This document shows, piece after piece, positions 42,798 to 51,422 of a stretch of 64,000 nucleotides of DNA. How positions within the stretch are numbered: the stretch's first letter is position 1; every line of letters begins with the position of its first letter. The position numbers were made by a program, and so were the translations under genes. The notes below the pieces were generated by a model. That model had not been told where the DNA came from. It made no database searches and saw only the letters and a list, made by a program, of their open reading frames with translations. Origin of the DNA: Pseudomonadota bacterium (lineage in GTDB: Bacteria > Pseudomonadota > Alphaproteobacteria > Rhizobiales > Hyphomicrobiaceae); assembly GCA_023423275.1 (NCBI GenBank), contig JAFAFW010000058.1, positions 172,832-236,831 of the forward strand, written 5' to 3'.

Positions 42798-43673
42798 TCA
42801 TATCGGACCGATCATTGCACGGACGTCATCCGCGGTGGCGCCGCCTGCGCGGAGCGCCCGCAGCGACGTATCGCGCGCACTCTTGGCGAGCTTCCGGCCC
42901 GCCGGATCCGTGATCAGGCGATGGTGGTGATAAAGCGGCTCGGGGAAGCCGAGGAGCACCTGCAGCAGCCGATGGATATCTGTCGCCGCAAACAGATCCA
43001 GCCCGCGCGTCACGTGCGTCACCCCCTGCCGCGCATCATCGACTACGACGGCCAGATGATAACTGGCCGGCACATCTTTGCGGACGATCACCGCGTCTCC
43101 CCATCGCTCCGGCTGAGCGATGATCCTGCGCGTGGTTCCGTCTCCCGCGAACGCGACGAATGTCAACGGCGCATCGCCGAGACGATCGTTCAACAGACGC
43201 AGCGCCCGGGTCATGTCGAGACGCAGGGCAAACGGCTCACCGGCCGTCATCCGTCGCGCACTATCGTCAGCCGATAGCCCGGTTTCAGCCCGTGACATCA
43301 GCGGCGCGCCATCGGGATCGAGGCGATCCGGATGCCTTGCCGCACGCGCGGCCAACTCGGCCCGGGTTGCAAAGCATGGATAAAGGATGCCCATGTCCTG
43401 GAGCCGTTCTGCGGCTGCGCGATAATGGGCGAAGTGCTGCGACTGGCGCAGCACCGGTTCCTCCCACGTGAGACCCAGCCACGCCAGATCCTCGAAAATC
43501 TGATCGACGTAATCTGGCCGCACACGGTTGATGTCGATGTCCTCGATCCGGACCAGAAACCGTCCGCCGTACCGACGCGCCATTTCGTATCCCGTCAGCG
43601 CCGACAGCGCATGACCGAGGTGCAGCTCGCCGTTGGGACTGGGCGCAAAGCGAAAGACTGGGGCAGGGCTCAT
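42798..43673 (-). CDS. gluQ: glutamyl-Q tRNA(Asp) synthetase
   Basis: A 291-residue truncated GluRS paralogue that puts glutamate on queuosine of tRNA(Asp). The class I HIGH-type motif is at FRFAPSPNGELHLGHALSAL (residues 6-25), the KMSKS-type motif is KLAKSARD near residue 265, and the anticodon-binding domain is absent, which is diagnostic. The start at 43673 gives MSPAPVFRFAPSPNG; the frame is open 14 codons earlier. Divergent from a DNA glycosylase. Confidence 0.94.
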   Translation of the reverse strand: MSPAPVFRFAPSPNGELHLGHALSALTGYEMARRYGGRFLVRIEDIDINRVRPDYVDQIFEDLAWLGLTWEEPVLRQSQHFAHYRAAAERLQDMGILYPCFATRAELAARAARHPDRLDPDGAPLMSRAETGLSADDSARRMTAGEPFALRLDMTRALRLLNDRLGDAPLTFVAFAGDGTTRRIIAQPERWGDAVIVRKDVPASYHLAVVVDDARQGVTHVTRGLDLFAATDIHRLLQVLLGFPEPLYHHHRLITDPAGRKLAKSARDTSLRALRAGGATADDVRAMIGPI

Positions 43674-43770
43674 CGACCGTTCCTGCGGGTCACGGGTTTC
43701 AAGACGGGGCAACACTCGGCTAATCTTCCCTTCGATCTGCCTGATCGCAACTCATCACGCCTGGACGACA

Positions 43771-44460
43771 ATGGCCAACAAGCCTCGCATTGCCAGCACA
43801 CGCAAACTGATTGTCACGGGTCTCATCGAGACCGAAGACGACATCAGATCCGGTATCAAGGCCATCCGGCGCAAGTGTCCGGATCTTCGCCGCGTGCATG
43901 ACCTGGTCGGCGATCCGCCCCTGCGGCGGCGACCGGCGGGCTTCGAGGGCCTGGCGCGCATCATCGTCGCCCAGCAGCTTTCGGTGGCGAGTGCGAGCGC
44001 GATCTGGAATCGCCTGGAGGTCGCAATTGCTCCGGTCAGTCCGGAAACCCTGCTCGCGGCCAGCGATGAGACCTTGCGCGCCTGCGGCCTGTCCGCCGGA
44101 AAGGTGCGAACTCTGCGCAACATCGCAAAAGCCGTCATCGCCGACGAACTTCAGATTGAAAAGCTGGGGTCGTTGTCAGACGAGGCCATTCACGAACAGC
44201 TGACACACGTGAACGGCATCGGCCCGTGGACGGCTGACATCTTTCTCATGTTCTGCCTCGGTCGTCGGGATGCCTTTGCTGCGGGGGATCTCGCACTCCA
44301 GGTGGCGGCCGACAGCATCCTGCAACTCGGCGGCCGGCCGTCGGCGACCGTGCTGCTGGAAGTGGCCGAACGTTGGCGCCCCTGGCGTGGGGTCGCGGCG
44401 CGTCTGCTCTGGGCCTACATTCCTGTCCTGAAGAAGCGTGATACGGCGCTGCCCGTATAA
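43771..44460 (+). CDS. DNA-3-methyladenine glycosylase (AlkA-like, HhH-GPD)
   Basis: A 229-residue base-excision glycosylase that removes alkylated bases. It has FEGLARIIVAQQLSVASASAIWNRL, the helix-hairpin-helix LTHVNGIGPWTADIFLMFCLGRRDAFAAGDLALQ with the catalytic Asp, and RWRPWRGVAARLLW, the AlkA end. It lacks the N-terminal TBP-like domain of E. coli AlkA, so it belongs to the short AlkA/Mag group. The ATG at 43771 was chosen. An esterase gene follows after 18 bases. Confidence 0.92.
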   Translation: MANKPRIASTRKLIVTGLIETEDDIRSGIKAIRRKCPDLRRVHDLVGDPPLRRRPAGFEGLARIIVAQQLSVASASAIWNRLEVAIAPVSPETLLAASDETLRACGLSAGKVRTLRNIAKAVIADELQIEKLGSLSDEAIHEQLTHVNGIGPWTADIFLMFCLGRRDAFAAGDLALQVAADSILQLGGRPSATVLLEVAERWRPWRGVAARLLWAYIPVLKKRDTALPV

Positions 44461-44478
44461 CAGGACGACGGAAACAGG

Positions 44479-45138
44479 ATGCGCCAGCTTGATGGACCAC
44501 GCCGCGAACCCAGACAGAGCCGGATCCGCGGCCTCGTCGTGCTTCTGCACGGATACGGCGCCAACGGCGATGACTTGATCGCGTTGGCCGACGAGATGGC
44601 AGCGGTCTTGCCGGACGTCGCTTTCGTGGCTCCCGACGCACCGGAGCCGCTCCCGGACGCTGGTCCAGCCGCACGCCAATGGTTCGCACTGACGTTCCGC
44701 GATCCGCATGAGCTGTGGAATGGCGTATCGGCGGCAGGCCCGGTGCTGAACAAGTTCCTGGACGTCGAGTTGCAGCGCTATGACTTACCGCCCCAGCGCC
44801 TCGCGCTCGTCGGTTTCAGCCAGGGCACGATGATGGCGCTGCACGTTGGATTGCGGCGGCAGATTTCCCCGGCATCGATCGTCGGCTTTTCAGGGCTGAT
44901 CGCCGGGCCTGAACACCTCGCGCAGGACATCACCGCGCGGCCTCCGGTGCAGCTCATTCACGGTGAGCTGGACGACTTGATTCCATTCGAAGCTTTGCAC
45001 ATGACCCGCGAATCACTTGCGGCCGCCGGGATTCCTGTTGAATGGCACCTGCGACCGGGACTCGGCCACGGAATCGATCCCGAAGGGTTGCGATTTGCGA
45101 CCGGCTTTCTGGGTGATTCGCTACGGCGCGGCGAGTGA
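44479..45138 (+). CDS. phospholipase/carboxylesterase-family alpha/beta hydrolase
   Basis: A 219-residue serine hydrolase with LVVLLHGYGANGDDLIALA (oxyanion hole), the nucleophile elbow GFSQGTMMAL, an acid residue in HGELDDLIPF and the catalytic His in GLGHGID. The family (LysoPLA/acyl-protein thioesterase-like) acts on lysophospholipids or small esters. Encoded 18 bases after the DNA glycosylase and likely in one transcript. Confidence 0.9.
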   Translation: MRQLDGPRREPRQSRIRGLVVLLHGYGANGDDLIALADEMAAVLPDVAFVAPDAPEPLPDAGPAARQWFALTFRDPHELWNGVSAAGPVLNKFLDVELQRYDLPPQRLALVGFSQGTMMALHVGLRRQISPASIVGFSGLIAGPEHLAQDITARPPVQLIHGELDDLIPFEALHMTRESLAAAGIPVEWHLRPGLGHGIDPEGLRFATGFLGDSLRRGE

Positions 45139-45297
45139 AAGCGGGGACGCTTTCGCTAGCCTGCTGTGACAATTCGCAAATCCCAAAGTCTGGGACCCCG
45201 GCTTCACAGACCCGACATGCATCTATAGTATCGAGATCTAGCGCGAGTGCGACGTGCGAACCTCAATCCGTAAGGGTCGAGTGCAGGAAGCACAAAC

Positions 45298-45858
45298 GTG
45301 ACAGCCGCAGCGGCACTGCCGGACTCAATGCCGGCCCTGGTCCTGAACGCCGATTTCCGGCCCCTCAGCTATTATCCGCTGTCCCTGTGGAGTTGGCAGG
45401 ATACGATCAAGGCAGTGTTCCTTGATCGCGTGAACATCGTCTCCGAATACGACCGGCACGTGCGCAGCCCCTCTTTCGAGATGCGGGTGCCCAGCGTCGT
45501 AGCTCTGAAAACCTATGTAAAGCCTGCGCTCTATCCGGCATTTACACGATTCAACGTGTTCCTGCGGGATCGTTTCAGTTGTCAGTATTGCGGCACGCGG
45601 GATGATCTGACATTCGACCATGTCATCCCCCGTTCGCGCGGCGGCCAGACTCGCTGGGATAACGTCACCACGGCCTGCTCGCCCTGCAATCTCGCCAAGG
45701 GCGGCGATATGCCTGAAAAGGCCGGCATGATGCCGAGGCTGATGCCCTATCGTCCGACGGTGTTCGAACTGCACCGCAATGGCCGGTTGTTTCCGCCGAA
45801 TTATCTGCACGAAAGCTGGCTCGATTACCTCTACTGGGATACCGAGCTGGAACCGTAA
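45298..45858 (+). CDS. HNH endonuclease domain protein
   Basis: A 186-residue protein with an N-terminal ALVLNADFRPLSYYPLSLWSWQDTIKAVF segment and a central HNH nuclease: RDRFSCQYCGTRDDLTFDHVIPRSRGGQTRWDNVTTACSPCNLAKGG, holding the two CxxC zinc knuckles and the His-Asn-His active site. The family (YP-type HNH, often near ruvC/cas-like or repair genes) is common in alphaproteobacteria and not tied to a mobile element here. The start is a GTG at 45298. Confidence 0.9.
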   Translation: MTAAAALPDSMPALVLNADFRPLSYYPLSLWSWQDTIKAVFLDRVNIVSEYDRHVRSPSFEMRVPSVVALKTYVKPALYPAFTRFNVFLRDRFSCQYCGTRDDLTFDHVIPRSRGGQTRWDNVTTACSPCNLAKGGDMPEKAGMMPRLMPYRPTVFELHRNGRLFPPNYLHESWLDYLYWDTELEP

Positions 45859-45968
45859 GCGAATATTCGCGCGGTCCCCATCCAGGACGATCGACCTGAA
45901 AAACAAAAATGACCCCGGTTGGATCCGGGGCCAGGCGATGAACATTCAGACGATTGAAATCGGGTTTC

Positions 45969-46184
45969 TCAGGCGGCCTTGCGGGTCTCGCTGAGGCAGA
46001 GCCGTTCGGCGACGGCGTCGACTGCCTTGCTCCAGCACATCGCATCTGCCGATTCGTCGGTTAGACCGAACGCCTTCATCGCGTCCGCAGGCGTGCCGCC
46101 ATCGCGGAAGATACGGGCGCAGATCTGCCGTGCGACTCCGGTCGCGGAGTGCCATTGCATCGGATTGATGTGACTACGGTTCAT
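45969..46184 (-). CDS. small conserved-type hypothetical protein
   Basis: A 71-residue protein: MNRSHINPMQWHSATGVARQ, then DGGTPADAMKAFGL and ADAMCWSKAVDAVAERLCL. The Ala-rich helical pattern and the clean frame suggest a real gene; no family is recognised. It has good GC-ending codons on its own strand. Confidence 0.6.
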   Translation of the reverse strand: MNRSHINPMQWHSATGVARQICARIFRDGGTPADAMKAFGLTDESADAMCWSKAVDAVAERLCLSETRKAA

Positions 46185-46532
46185 AGCGGTTGCCTCAACT
46201 GTTCACACGGCCTTGCGCCGGACCTCATCTGGAGGCAAGCACACTTGACGCTCTGGCATCACTACGCGGGACCTTGGGATTGTGAAGCCTTCGAGGAGAC
46301 AGGTCTGTCGTACGTCGTGCGTGCTTGCCAACTTGCGGGAGGCGATCCCTCGCCTCCAATTCTCTTGCTGTTCCTAGCTCTGCGTTGGCCGTGTCGCGCC
46401 ACCACCCGGCGTCGTTGGGTTTTCGCGGACTTCCTGCGCTTTGACTAAATCGCTCAAGACCGCCCCCACGACGCTGTGCAGCGGGCGCCAGGAACTCTCC
46501 ACGGCCTGGCGGACTGCTTGCATCTTTACGCC

Positions 46533-46949
46533 TCACTGAAAACGCCGGTTCACCACTTTCGGCTCAATCCCGGTCTGCTGACGCAGATTGCTTTTCTGAT
46601 ACGCGGGCCGGGCGGAACCCGGTCCCTGACTTGCGATTTTGGCGAGCCGCTCGGCCATACGCCTGAACTTTGCCGCCGTAGCGGCTCGCTTGATCTTCAG
46701 AAAAGCACGTCGCAGCGCTTTCTTCGGGGAGATGCCGTACACATACGCTACCGAACGCAACGGAACGCCACTGATACGGATACGCGGACTGGTACTCGAA
46801 CTCGTACGCTCACACCGGCCGACAAACTCACTGGCCGTTACTCCGGATGCCGGTACGCCGGCATTTGCGGGACGCTTGAACAAAGACCGCGGGGACTTGA
46901 GTGAAGAGCTGACGCTACGCGGTACGCTTGACACGAGTACGCTCCTCAC
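46533..46949 (-). CDS. orphan basic protein, uncertain
   Basis: A frame of 138 residues with a GTG at 46949. The N-terminal third is Ser/Arg-rich and unconvincing; the C-terminal part, PKKALRRAFLKIKRAATAAK then MAERLAKIASQGPGSARPA, is a plausible basic helical domain that ends NLRQQTGIEPKVVNRRF. Codon choice is weaker than in neighbours, and the true start may be an internal ATG. The box GTTC-N7-GTTC at 46964 is just upstream, so DNA-damage induction is possible. No family recognised. Confidence 0.35.
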   Translation of the reverse strand: MRSVLVSSVPRSVSSSLKSPRSLFKRPANAGVPASGVTASEFVGRCERTSSSTSPRIRISGVPLRSVAYVYGISPKKALRRAFLKIKRAATAAKFRRMAERLAKIASQGPGSARPAYQKSNLRQQTGIEPKVVNRRFQ

Positions 46950-46963
46950 TTTCGAACTCTTTT

Positions 46964-46978
46964 GTTCGCACTGTGTTC
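46964..46978. promoter_or_regulatory. LexA-type SOS box (GTTC-N7-GTTC)
   Basis: GTTCGCACTGTGTTC is an exact match to the alphaproteobacterial LexA consensus. It is 15 bases upstream of the GTG of the orphan minus-strand frame and has no other gene directly downstream in either direction except the 3' end of dsbB. Confidence 0.5.
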
Positions 46979-46996
46979 CGCGAACAGGATCAAATT

Positions 46997-47050
46997 AAAC
47001 CTTGTCGTGTGACCGGATAGTGACACGACTTAGGCCAACACAAGGTTTTT
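46997..47050. terminator. possible terminator at the end of dsbB
   Basis: AAACCTTGT (46997-47005) pairs with ACAAGGTTT (47040-47048), with an alternative inner stem GTCGTGT/ACACGAC (47004-47010 with 47023-47029). The plus strand follows with TTTTT; the minus strand, in the direction of dsbB transcription, follows with an AT-rich tail. Confidence 0.4.
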
Positions 47051-47116
47051 CACTGAGAGTTCGTTCACGTTCATCGCCCCCTTTCGAGAGGTTAACGACG
47101 AACGGTGGGAGAAGGT

Positions 47117-47650
47117 TCAGTCGCGCGAATGACTTGCGACAGCGGCCTGTGCAGAACACAGCGCCAACAGCAGCGACAGCACCGCATTCCATCCGGCAAA
47201 GGAAAGTCCGGCGAATCGCCACGCCGCCTCATCGCAGCGCACGAACGTCTCGGTCTGGAGCTGCTGCAGCAGCCCGCCGGAGCCGCTGGACGAGCCAAGC
47301 GGGGCAAGCGCGCCCGAGCACGTCTGCGGCCCTTCCCATAGCTGCCATTCGACGCCGGCGTGATAAACGCCGAGGCCAGCATTCACCAGGAATGCGAGCG
47401 CAACGATGCCGAACAACGCGGCGGCCAGCCGTGGACGGTCTACAGCCACCAAAATCAGCGCCAAAAACAGCACGGGAATTCCGAAATAGTAGGCGTAGCG
47501 CTGTTCCAGACACAGCGGACAGGGCCGATATCCGCCGATGTACTCGAAGCCCAGCGCCGCCAGGATAACGGCGATCGCGATGATCAAAACGGCGGCGCCC
47601 CAGCGATAGGCGGGGTTTTTCTCGGACGCGGCAATACTCGAACTGATCAC
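47117..47650 (-). CDS. dsbB: disulfide bond formation protein B
   Basis: A 177-residue quinone reductase with four helices that reoxidises DsbA. The first loop carries the CPLC pair (GYRPCPLCLEQRYAYY), and a second pair is in TCSGALAPL and TFVRCDEAAWRFAGLSFAGWNAVLS, the DsbB quinone-side pattern. Its start is next to the stop of the preceding YqaA-like gene (one-base gap), so they form an operon. It probably serves the DsbA proteins encoded at 17.5-19 kb. Confidence 0.93.
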   Translation of the reverse strand: MISSSIAASEKNPAYRWGAAVLIIAIAVILAALGFEYIGGYRPCPLCLEQRYAYYFGIPVLFLALILVAVDRPRLAAALFGIVALAFLVNAGLGVYHAGVEWQLWEGPQTCSGALAPLGSSSGSGGLLQQLQTETFVRCDEAAWRFAGLSFAGWNAVLSLLLALCSAQAAVASHSRD

Positions 47651-47651
47651 G

Positions 47652-48245
47652 TCACACCACGTACTTTATGGCGACGAAGCCGCCGACCAGAAGAACCACG
47701 AAAACAGTCGTCACCAGCTTGAGCCGGGTCTCGATGAACTCGCGAATCGGCGGTCCGAACCAGTACAGCAATCCGGTGACCAGATAGAACCGCATGGCCC
47801 GGGCTACAATACTGGCCGCGATGAACGCCAGCAGATTCATATGCGTGGCACCGGCCAGGATGGTCAAAACCTTGTAGGGAAACGGCGTCATGCCTTTGAT
47901 CAGCAGGATCCACACGCCCCATTCGTTGAACAGGTTAGCGAATTCCTGAAACCTGTCCGCGTACCCGTAGAGGCGGAGCACCGGCTGCCCAATGTACTCG
48001 AGCAGGAAATAGCCGATGGCATAACCGGCCACGCCGCCAATAACCGAGCCGACAGTTGCAACCGAGGCGTAAGCCCAGGCCTTCAGCCTGTTGGCCAGCA
48101 CCATGGGCACCAGCATCACGTCCGGCGGGATCGGGAAGAACGAGCTTTCGGCGAACGATACCCAAAACAGCATCTGCGGCGCACGCTTGTGCGCCGCCAT
48201 CCGCATCATCCAATCATAGAGCCGTTGGATCATGCCCGCGTCCAT
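47652..48245 (-). CDS. YqaA-family (DedA/SNARE-associated) membrane protein
   Basis: A 197-residue inner-membrane protein. It holds FAESSFFPIPPDVMLVPMVLANRLKAW, then GGVAGYAIGYFLLEYIG and KGMTPFPYKVLTILAGATHMNLLAF, the VTT/DedA-type pattern of the YqaA branch (membrane-embedded re-entrant loops). The role of YqaA is unclear; DedA relatives flip lipids. It leads into dsbB in one transcript. Confidence 0.87.
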   Translation of the reverse strand: MDAGMIQRLYDWMMRMAAHKRAPQMLFWVSFAESSFFPIPPDVMLVPMVLANRLKAWAYASVATVGSVIGGVAGYAIGYFLLEYIGQPVLRLYGYADRFQEFANLFNEWGVWILLIKGMTPFPYKVLTILAGATHMNLLAFIAASIVARAMRFYLVTGLLYWFGPPIREFIETRLKLVTTVFVVLLVGGFVAIKYVV

Positions 48246-48314
48246 AGGACGGCGGCGGTCGTCTGTCTATCGGCTGCTTGGCTGCCCGGCGACGGCGTGC
48301 GCTTGTGTCACAAA

Positions 48315-48352
48315 CGTAAACGGCGGATCGATTGGACGATCCGCCGTTTACG
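48315..48352. terminator. strong 16-bp hairpin between the small gene and yqaA
   Basis: CGTAAACGGCGGATCG (48315-48330) and its exact complement (48337-48352) are separated by the 6-base loop ATTGGA. The minus strand continues TTTGTG, so it could end the small minus-strand gene's message, although the T-run is short. Confidence 0.55.
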
Positions 48353-48392
48353 CTCATGCCATCAAGCACCAGGACCGTCGTGCGACGATCTC

Positions 48393-48596
48393 TCAGGCGC
48401 GCCCGTTTGCGATCGCATCGGACGACGGCGTCTTCTCGTTGTCCTGCCGCAAGCCCACGATCTTGGCCAGTGCAGTGAAACCAAAGCCGAACAGCTCAGC
48501 GATCGCTTCGGACCGCTCCTGGCGCGCTTTGTTCGCCAGGGTGCGGATTTGCTCGGAGCTCAACCGCTCACCCGGCTCAATCAGGCGATAGGACAT
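48393..48596 (-). CDS. small protein with RSEAI-type motif
   Basis: A 67-residue protein: MSYRLIEPGERLSSEQIRTLANKARQERSEAIAELFGFGFTAL, then a polar C-terminus. The RSEAIxxLF core resembles small DUF1127-like proteins of Rhizobiales, but the match is not strong. The ATG at 48596 was chosen with GAGGAG upstream. Divergent from the LysR regulator. Function unknown. Confidence 0.6.
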   Translation of the reverse strand: MSYRLIEPGERLSSEQIRTLANKARQERSEAIAELFGFGFTALAKIVGLRQDNEKTPSSDAIANGRA

Positions 48597-48696
48597 TTTA
48601 GTGCTCCTCATCTCAACTCTTTTTATGCCTTCTTGATATTCCCATGTTCGGAAAGCTACAAACGACGATCTCTCAGCGGATTATTTAGATATTCTC

Positions 48697-49680
48697 ATGC
48701 ATAAGGCGCTCCCACCCCTGAATGCGCTCCGTGCCTTCGAAGCCTCGGCCAGGCACCTCAGCCTGACCCGGGCAGCAGGTGAATTGAACGTCACGCCAGC
48801 CGCGCTGAGCCATCAAATCAAAGGGCTGGAGGACTATCTTGGCTTGAAGCTATTCCACCGCCGCACGCGGTCCATTGCCTTAACGGAAGCGGGTGAGCGT
48901 CTGTATCCCGGTCTCAGCGCCGCCTTCCTGCAGATCCGGCAGGCCGTCGATAGCGTCGAGCGTGCTCGCAACGACAACACCGTTTTGGTGATCAGTGCAC
49001 CCCCCGGCTTCACTGCAAAGTGGCTGGCTCCCCGGCTCTATCGCTTTCTCGGCGCGAATCCCGAGATCGATGCCCGGATTTCCTCAACCATCACGCTGGC
49101 CGACTTCACCCGCGATGGCGTTGACGTCGCCATCCGTAATATGGCGGTTGGGCACCACTCGCCCGGGCTGGTGGTCGAACAGCTTGCCGACCTCGATATG
49201 CTGCCTTTGTGCAGCCCGCGCCTGCTGACCCAATCGGGCGGACTGAAGAAGCCAGAGGATCTACGGAATTTCACCCTCATTCATGACGAATCTCTGGTCG
49301 GCCGCGCGGAGTTGCCGACCTGGGCCGACTGGTTCAAGGCTGCGGGCGTTACCGGCATCAATGTTAATCGCGGGCTGCGGTTCAACAGTGCCGACCATGC
49401 CCATGATGCAACCGTCGAGGGGGCAGGAGTTCTGTTGGGCCATAAGCTGCTGGCGCTCGACGATCTCAGGACCGGACGGCTCGTCGCGCCATTCGATCTC
49501 GTGCTGCATTCGAACCGGGCATTTCATTTCGTCTGTCCGGCCGGCACCGAGACGCGTCCGACCGTCGCGGCCTTCCGCGCGTGGCTCAAGGATGAGGTGA
49601 GCCAGCTCGATCAATCTCTGCCGAAAGGCCCGCGTCCACCGGCACGAACGCCGAAGACAGCCGTAGCACCAGGGTATTGA
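48697..49680 (+). CDS. LysR-family transcriptional regulator (GcvA-like)
   Basis: A 327-residue LysR regulator: ALRAFEASARHLSLTRAAGELNVTPAALSHQIKGLEDYLGLKLFHRRTRSIALTEAG is the DNA-binding domain, and LAPRLYRFLGANPEIDARISST is the start of the effector domain. The GcvA-type (glycine cleavage activator) form is common in alphaproteobacteria and includes many regulators that do not act on glycine genes. Its last 95 bases overlap the 3' end of hemW on the other strand, which is unusual. Confidence 0.9.
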   Translation: MHKALPPLNALRAFEASARHLSLTRAAGELNVTPAALSHQIKGLEDYLGLKLFHRRTRSIALTEAGERLYPGLSAAFLQIRQAVDSVERARNDNTVLVISAPPGFTAKWLAPRLYRFLGANPEIDARISSTITLADFTRDGVDVAIRNMAVGHHSPGLVVEQLADLDMLPLCSPRLLTQSGGLKKPEDLRNFTLIHDESLVGRAELPTWADWFKAAGVTGINVNRGLRFNSADHAHDATVEGAGVLLGHKLLALDDLRTGRLVAPFDLVLHSNRAFHFVCPAGTETRPTVAAFRAWLKDEVSQLDQSLPKGPRPPARTPKTAVAPGY

Positions 49681-50812
49681 GCACCATTCGGCCGGATTCG
49701 GTAGCGCGGATGCGCCGTCCGCGATCGAACACCGTGATTTGCCCGGCCTCCGCCAGTTCACCGATCACGGCGGCATTGGGCCGCAAACCGCCAATCTCCT
49801 CCAAACGCTTGAGATCGAGCCCTTCCTCCAATCGCAAGCCCATCAGCAGTGCCTCGTCGGCCTGTTCGTCGCGCGTGAGCGGCGTCATCGAAACGAAGCC
49901 ATGCTGATCGCGTTCGACATTGGCCAACCACTGTTCCGGAGCCCGCTCGCTGGACGTCGCCATGCGCTCACGTCCAGCGATCAGCCGGCCATGGGCGCCA
50001 GGACCCACTCCGGCATATTCGCCATAGCGCCAGTAGAGCAGATTGTGCCGGCTTTCCTCACCGGGCGCGGCGTGATTGGACACCTCGTAGGCGGGCAGTC
50101 CGCGCGCGGAGGTCAATTCACCCGTCAGATCGTAAAGGACGCTCGCATCGTCGCCGTCCGGCACGACAAGTTTGCCCAGCGCGTGCAAGGCCGCGAACGG
50201 CGTGCCGTCCTCGATGGTGAGCTGATAGAGCGACAGGTGTCCGCGCACCATGTCGAGCGCCTCTGTCAGCTCCGAGCGCCATGCCTCGGCCGACTGCCCC
50301 GGACGGGCGTAGATGAGATCGAACGACGTGCGGTCAAAGGTCCGGTTCGCAACGTCTATCGCCGTGCGGGCCTCTGAGACCGTGTGCAGGCGGCCGAGCC
50401 GCTTGAGATCCGGATCGTTCAGCGCCTGGATGCCCAGCGAAACGCGATTGACCCCGGCGCTGCGATAGCCGCGAAACCTTCCAGCCTCCACGCTCGATGG
50501 ATTGGCTTCCAACGTAATTTCGGCATTCGGGTCGACCTGCCACAGCCGGGCGATCTCATCGAGCAAACCAGCGACCGTCTCCGGCTGCATCAGTGACGGC
50601 GTCCCGCCACCGATGAAGATGCTGCTGACCGTCCGCGCGCCGATACGTTTGCGGACGTAGCCCAGTTCGCGCTGGAAGGCTGCAAGGAAACGCGGCTGGT
50701 CGACGCCGCCGATCCGGACGTGGCTGTTGAAATCGCAATACGGGCACTTCGAAGCGCAGAACGGCCAGTGGAGATAGACGCCGAAGCCAGCCGCGTCAGG
50801 ATTTTCCGGCAT
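49586..50812 (-). CDS. hemW: radical SAM heme chaperone HemW
   Basis: A 408-residue radical SAM protein that hands heme to target enzymes (formerly called coproporphyrinogen III oxidase-like). The N-terminus has GFGVYLHWPFCASKCPYCDFNSH with the C-x3-C-x2-C cluster, then FIGGGTPSLM, ITLEANPSSVE and RVSLGIQALNDPDLKRLGR. HemW proteins lack the CPO-specific residues. The ATG at 50812 gives a 17-base overlap with rdgB, usual for this pair. The 3' end overlaps the LysR gene. Confidence 0.93.
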   Translation of the reverse strand: MPENPDAAGFGVYLHWPFCASKCPYCDFNSHVRIGGVDQPRFLAAFQRELGYVRKRIGARTVSSIFIGGGTPSLMQPETVAGLLDEIARLWQVDPNAEITLEANPSSVEAGRFRGYRSAGVNRVSLGIQALNDPDLKRLGRLHTVSEARTAIDVANRTFDRTSFDLIYARPGQSAEAWRSELTEALDMVRGHLSLYQLTIEDGTPFAALHALGKLVVPDGDDASVLYDLTGELTSARGLPAYEVSNHAAPGEESRHNLLYWRYGEYAGVGPGAHGRLIAGRERMATSSERAPEQWLANVERDQHGFVSMTPLTRDEQADEALLMGLRLEEGLDLKRLEEIGGLRPNAAVIGELAEAGQITVFDRGRRIRATESGRMVLNTLVLRLSSAFVPVDAGLSAEIDRAGSPHP

Positions 50813-51422
50813 CGAGGCAGGCGTCGACGAAAAGGGCGAAGGCGCGGGCGCGGTGACTGATCGCATGCTTGCTTGCCGGGTCCATCTCACCGAAGGTCAG
50901 GCTCTCGCCGTCGGGCAAAAACATGGGGTCATAACCGAACCCCTTCGCGCCGCGCGCCGGCCACACCAGCCGACCATAGACCTTGCCTTCGAAAATCTGC
51001 GCCGTGCCATCGGGCCATGCGAGGCAGAGCGCGCAGGTGAAATTGGCAACGGAACCTGCATTTGTCCAGCCACCCTTGGCTTCAATCTCGTCGGCGACCT
51101 TGCGCATGGCGGCGCCGAAGTCCTTGTCCGGCCCGGCCCAGCGGGCGGAAAAAATGCCCGGCTGCCCCCCGAGACTTTCGACTTCCAGACCGGAATCATC
51201 CGACAAGGCCGGCAGTCCTGCCGCCATCGCCGCCGCAACCGCTTTCAGCCGCGCGTTACCCGCGAACGTGGTTTCGGTTTCCTCGGGCTCCGGCAGACCC
51301 AACTCTCCGGCAGAGACAGCGGCCAATCCGAACGGCGCGACCAGATCCGCGATCTCGCGCAGCTTGCCAGGATTGTGGCTCGCCACCACCAGCCGCGTTC
51401 CTCGCGTCAGTTTGCGTATCAT
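50796..51422 (-). CDS. rdgB: non-canonical purine NTP pyrophosphatase
   Basis: A 208-residue HAM1/RdgB enzyme that removes ITP, dITP and XTP. It has VVASHNPGKLREI, TFAGNARLKAVAAA, ALSDDSGLEVESLGGQPGIFSARWAG and GFGYDPMFLPDG. The start is the ATG at 51422, coupled (ATGA) with the stop of the VOC gene. A longer frame upstream is not family sequence. Confidence 0.95.
   Translation of the reverse strand: MIRKLTRGTRLVVASHNPGKLREIADLVAPFGLAAVSAGELGLPEPEETETTFAGNARLKAVAAAMAAGLPALSDDSGLEVESLGGQPGIFSARWAGPDKDFGAAMRKVADEIEAKGGWTNAGSVANFTCALCLAWPDGTAQIFEGKVYGRLVWPARGAKGFGYDPMFLPDGESLTFGEMDPASKHAISHRARAFALFVDACLDAGKS

Larger units (their letters stand above)
46185..47116. other. 932-base gene-poor stretch
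   Basis: No recognised gene. It has lower coding signal than its surroundings, many short overlapping frames on both strands, one candidate minus-strand frame (46533-46949), a LexA-type box at 46964-46978 and a hairpin at 46997-47050. The forward frames are rich in GTA and CGT and look random. Confidence 0.5.

Noticed and set aside
46225..46536. Minus-strand frame in the gene-poor stretch
   Set aside because: Low-complexity, no ribosome binding site and no helical or domain pattern.
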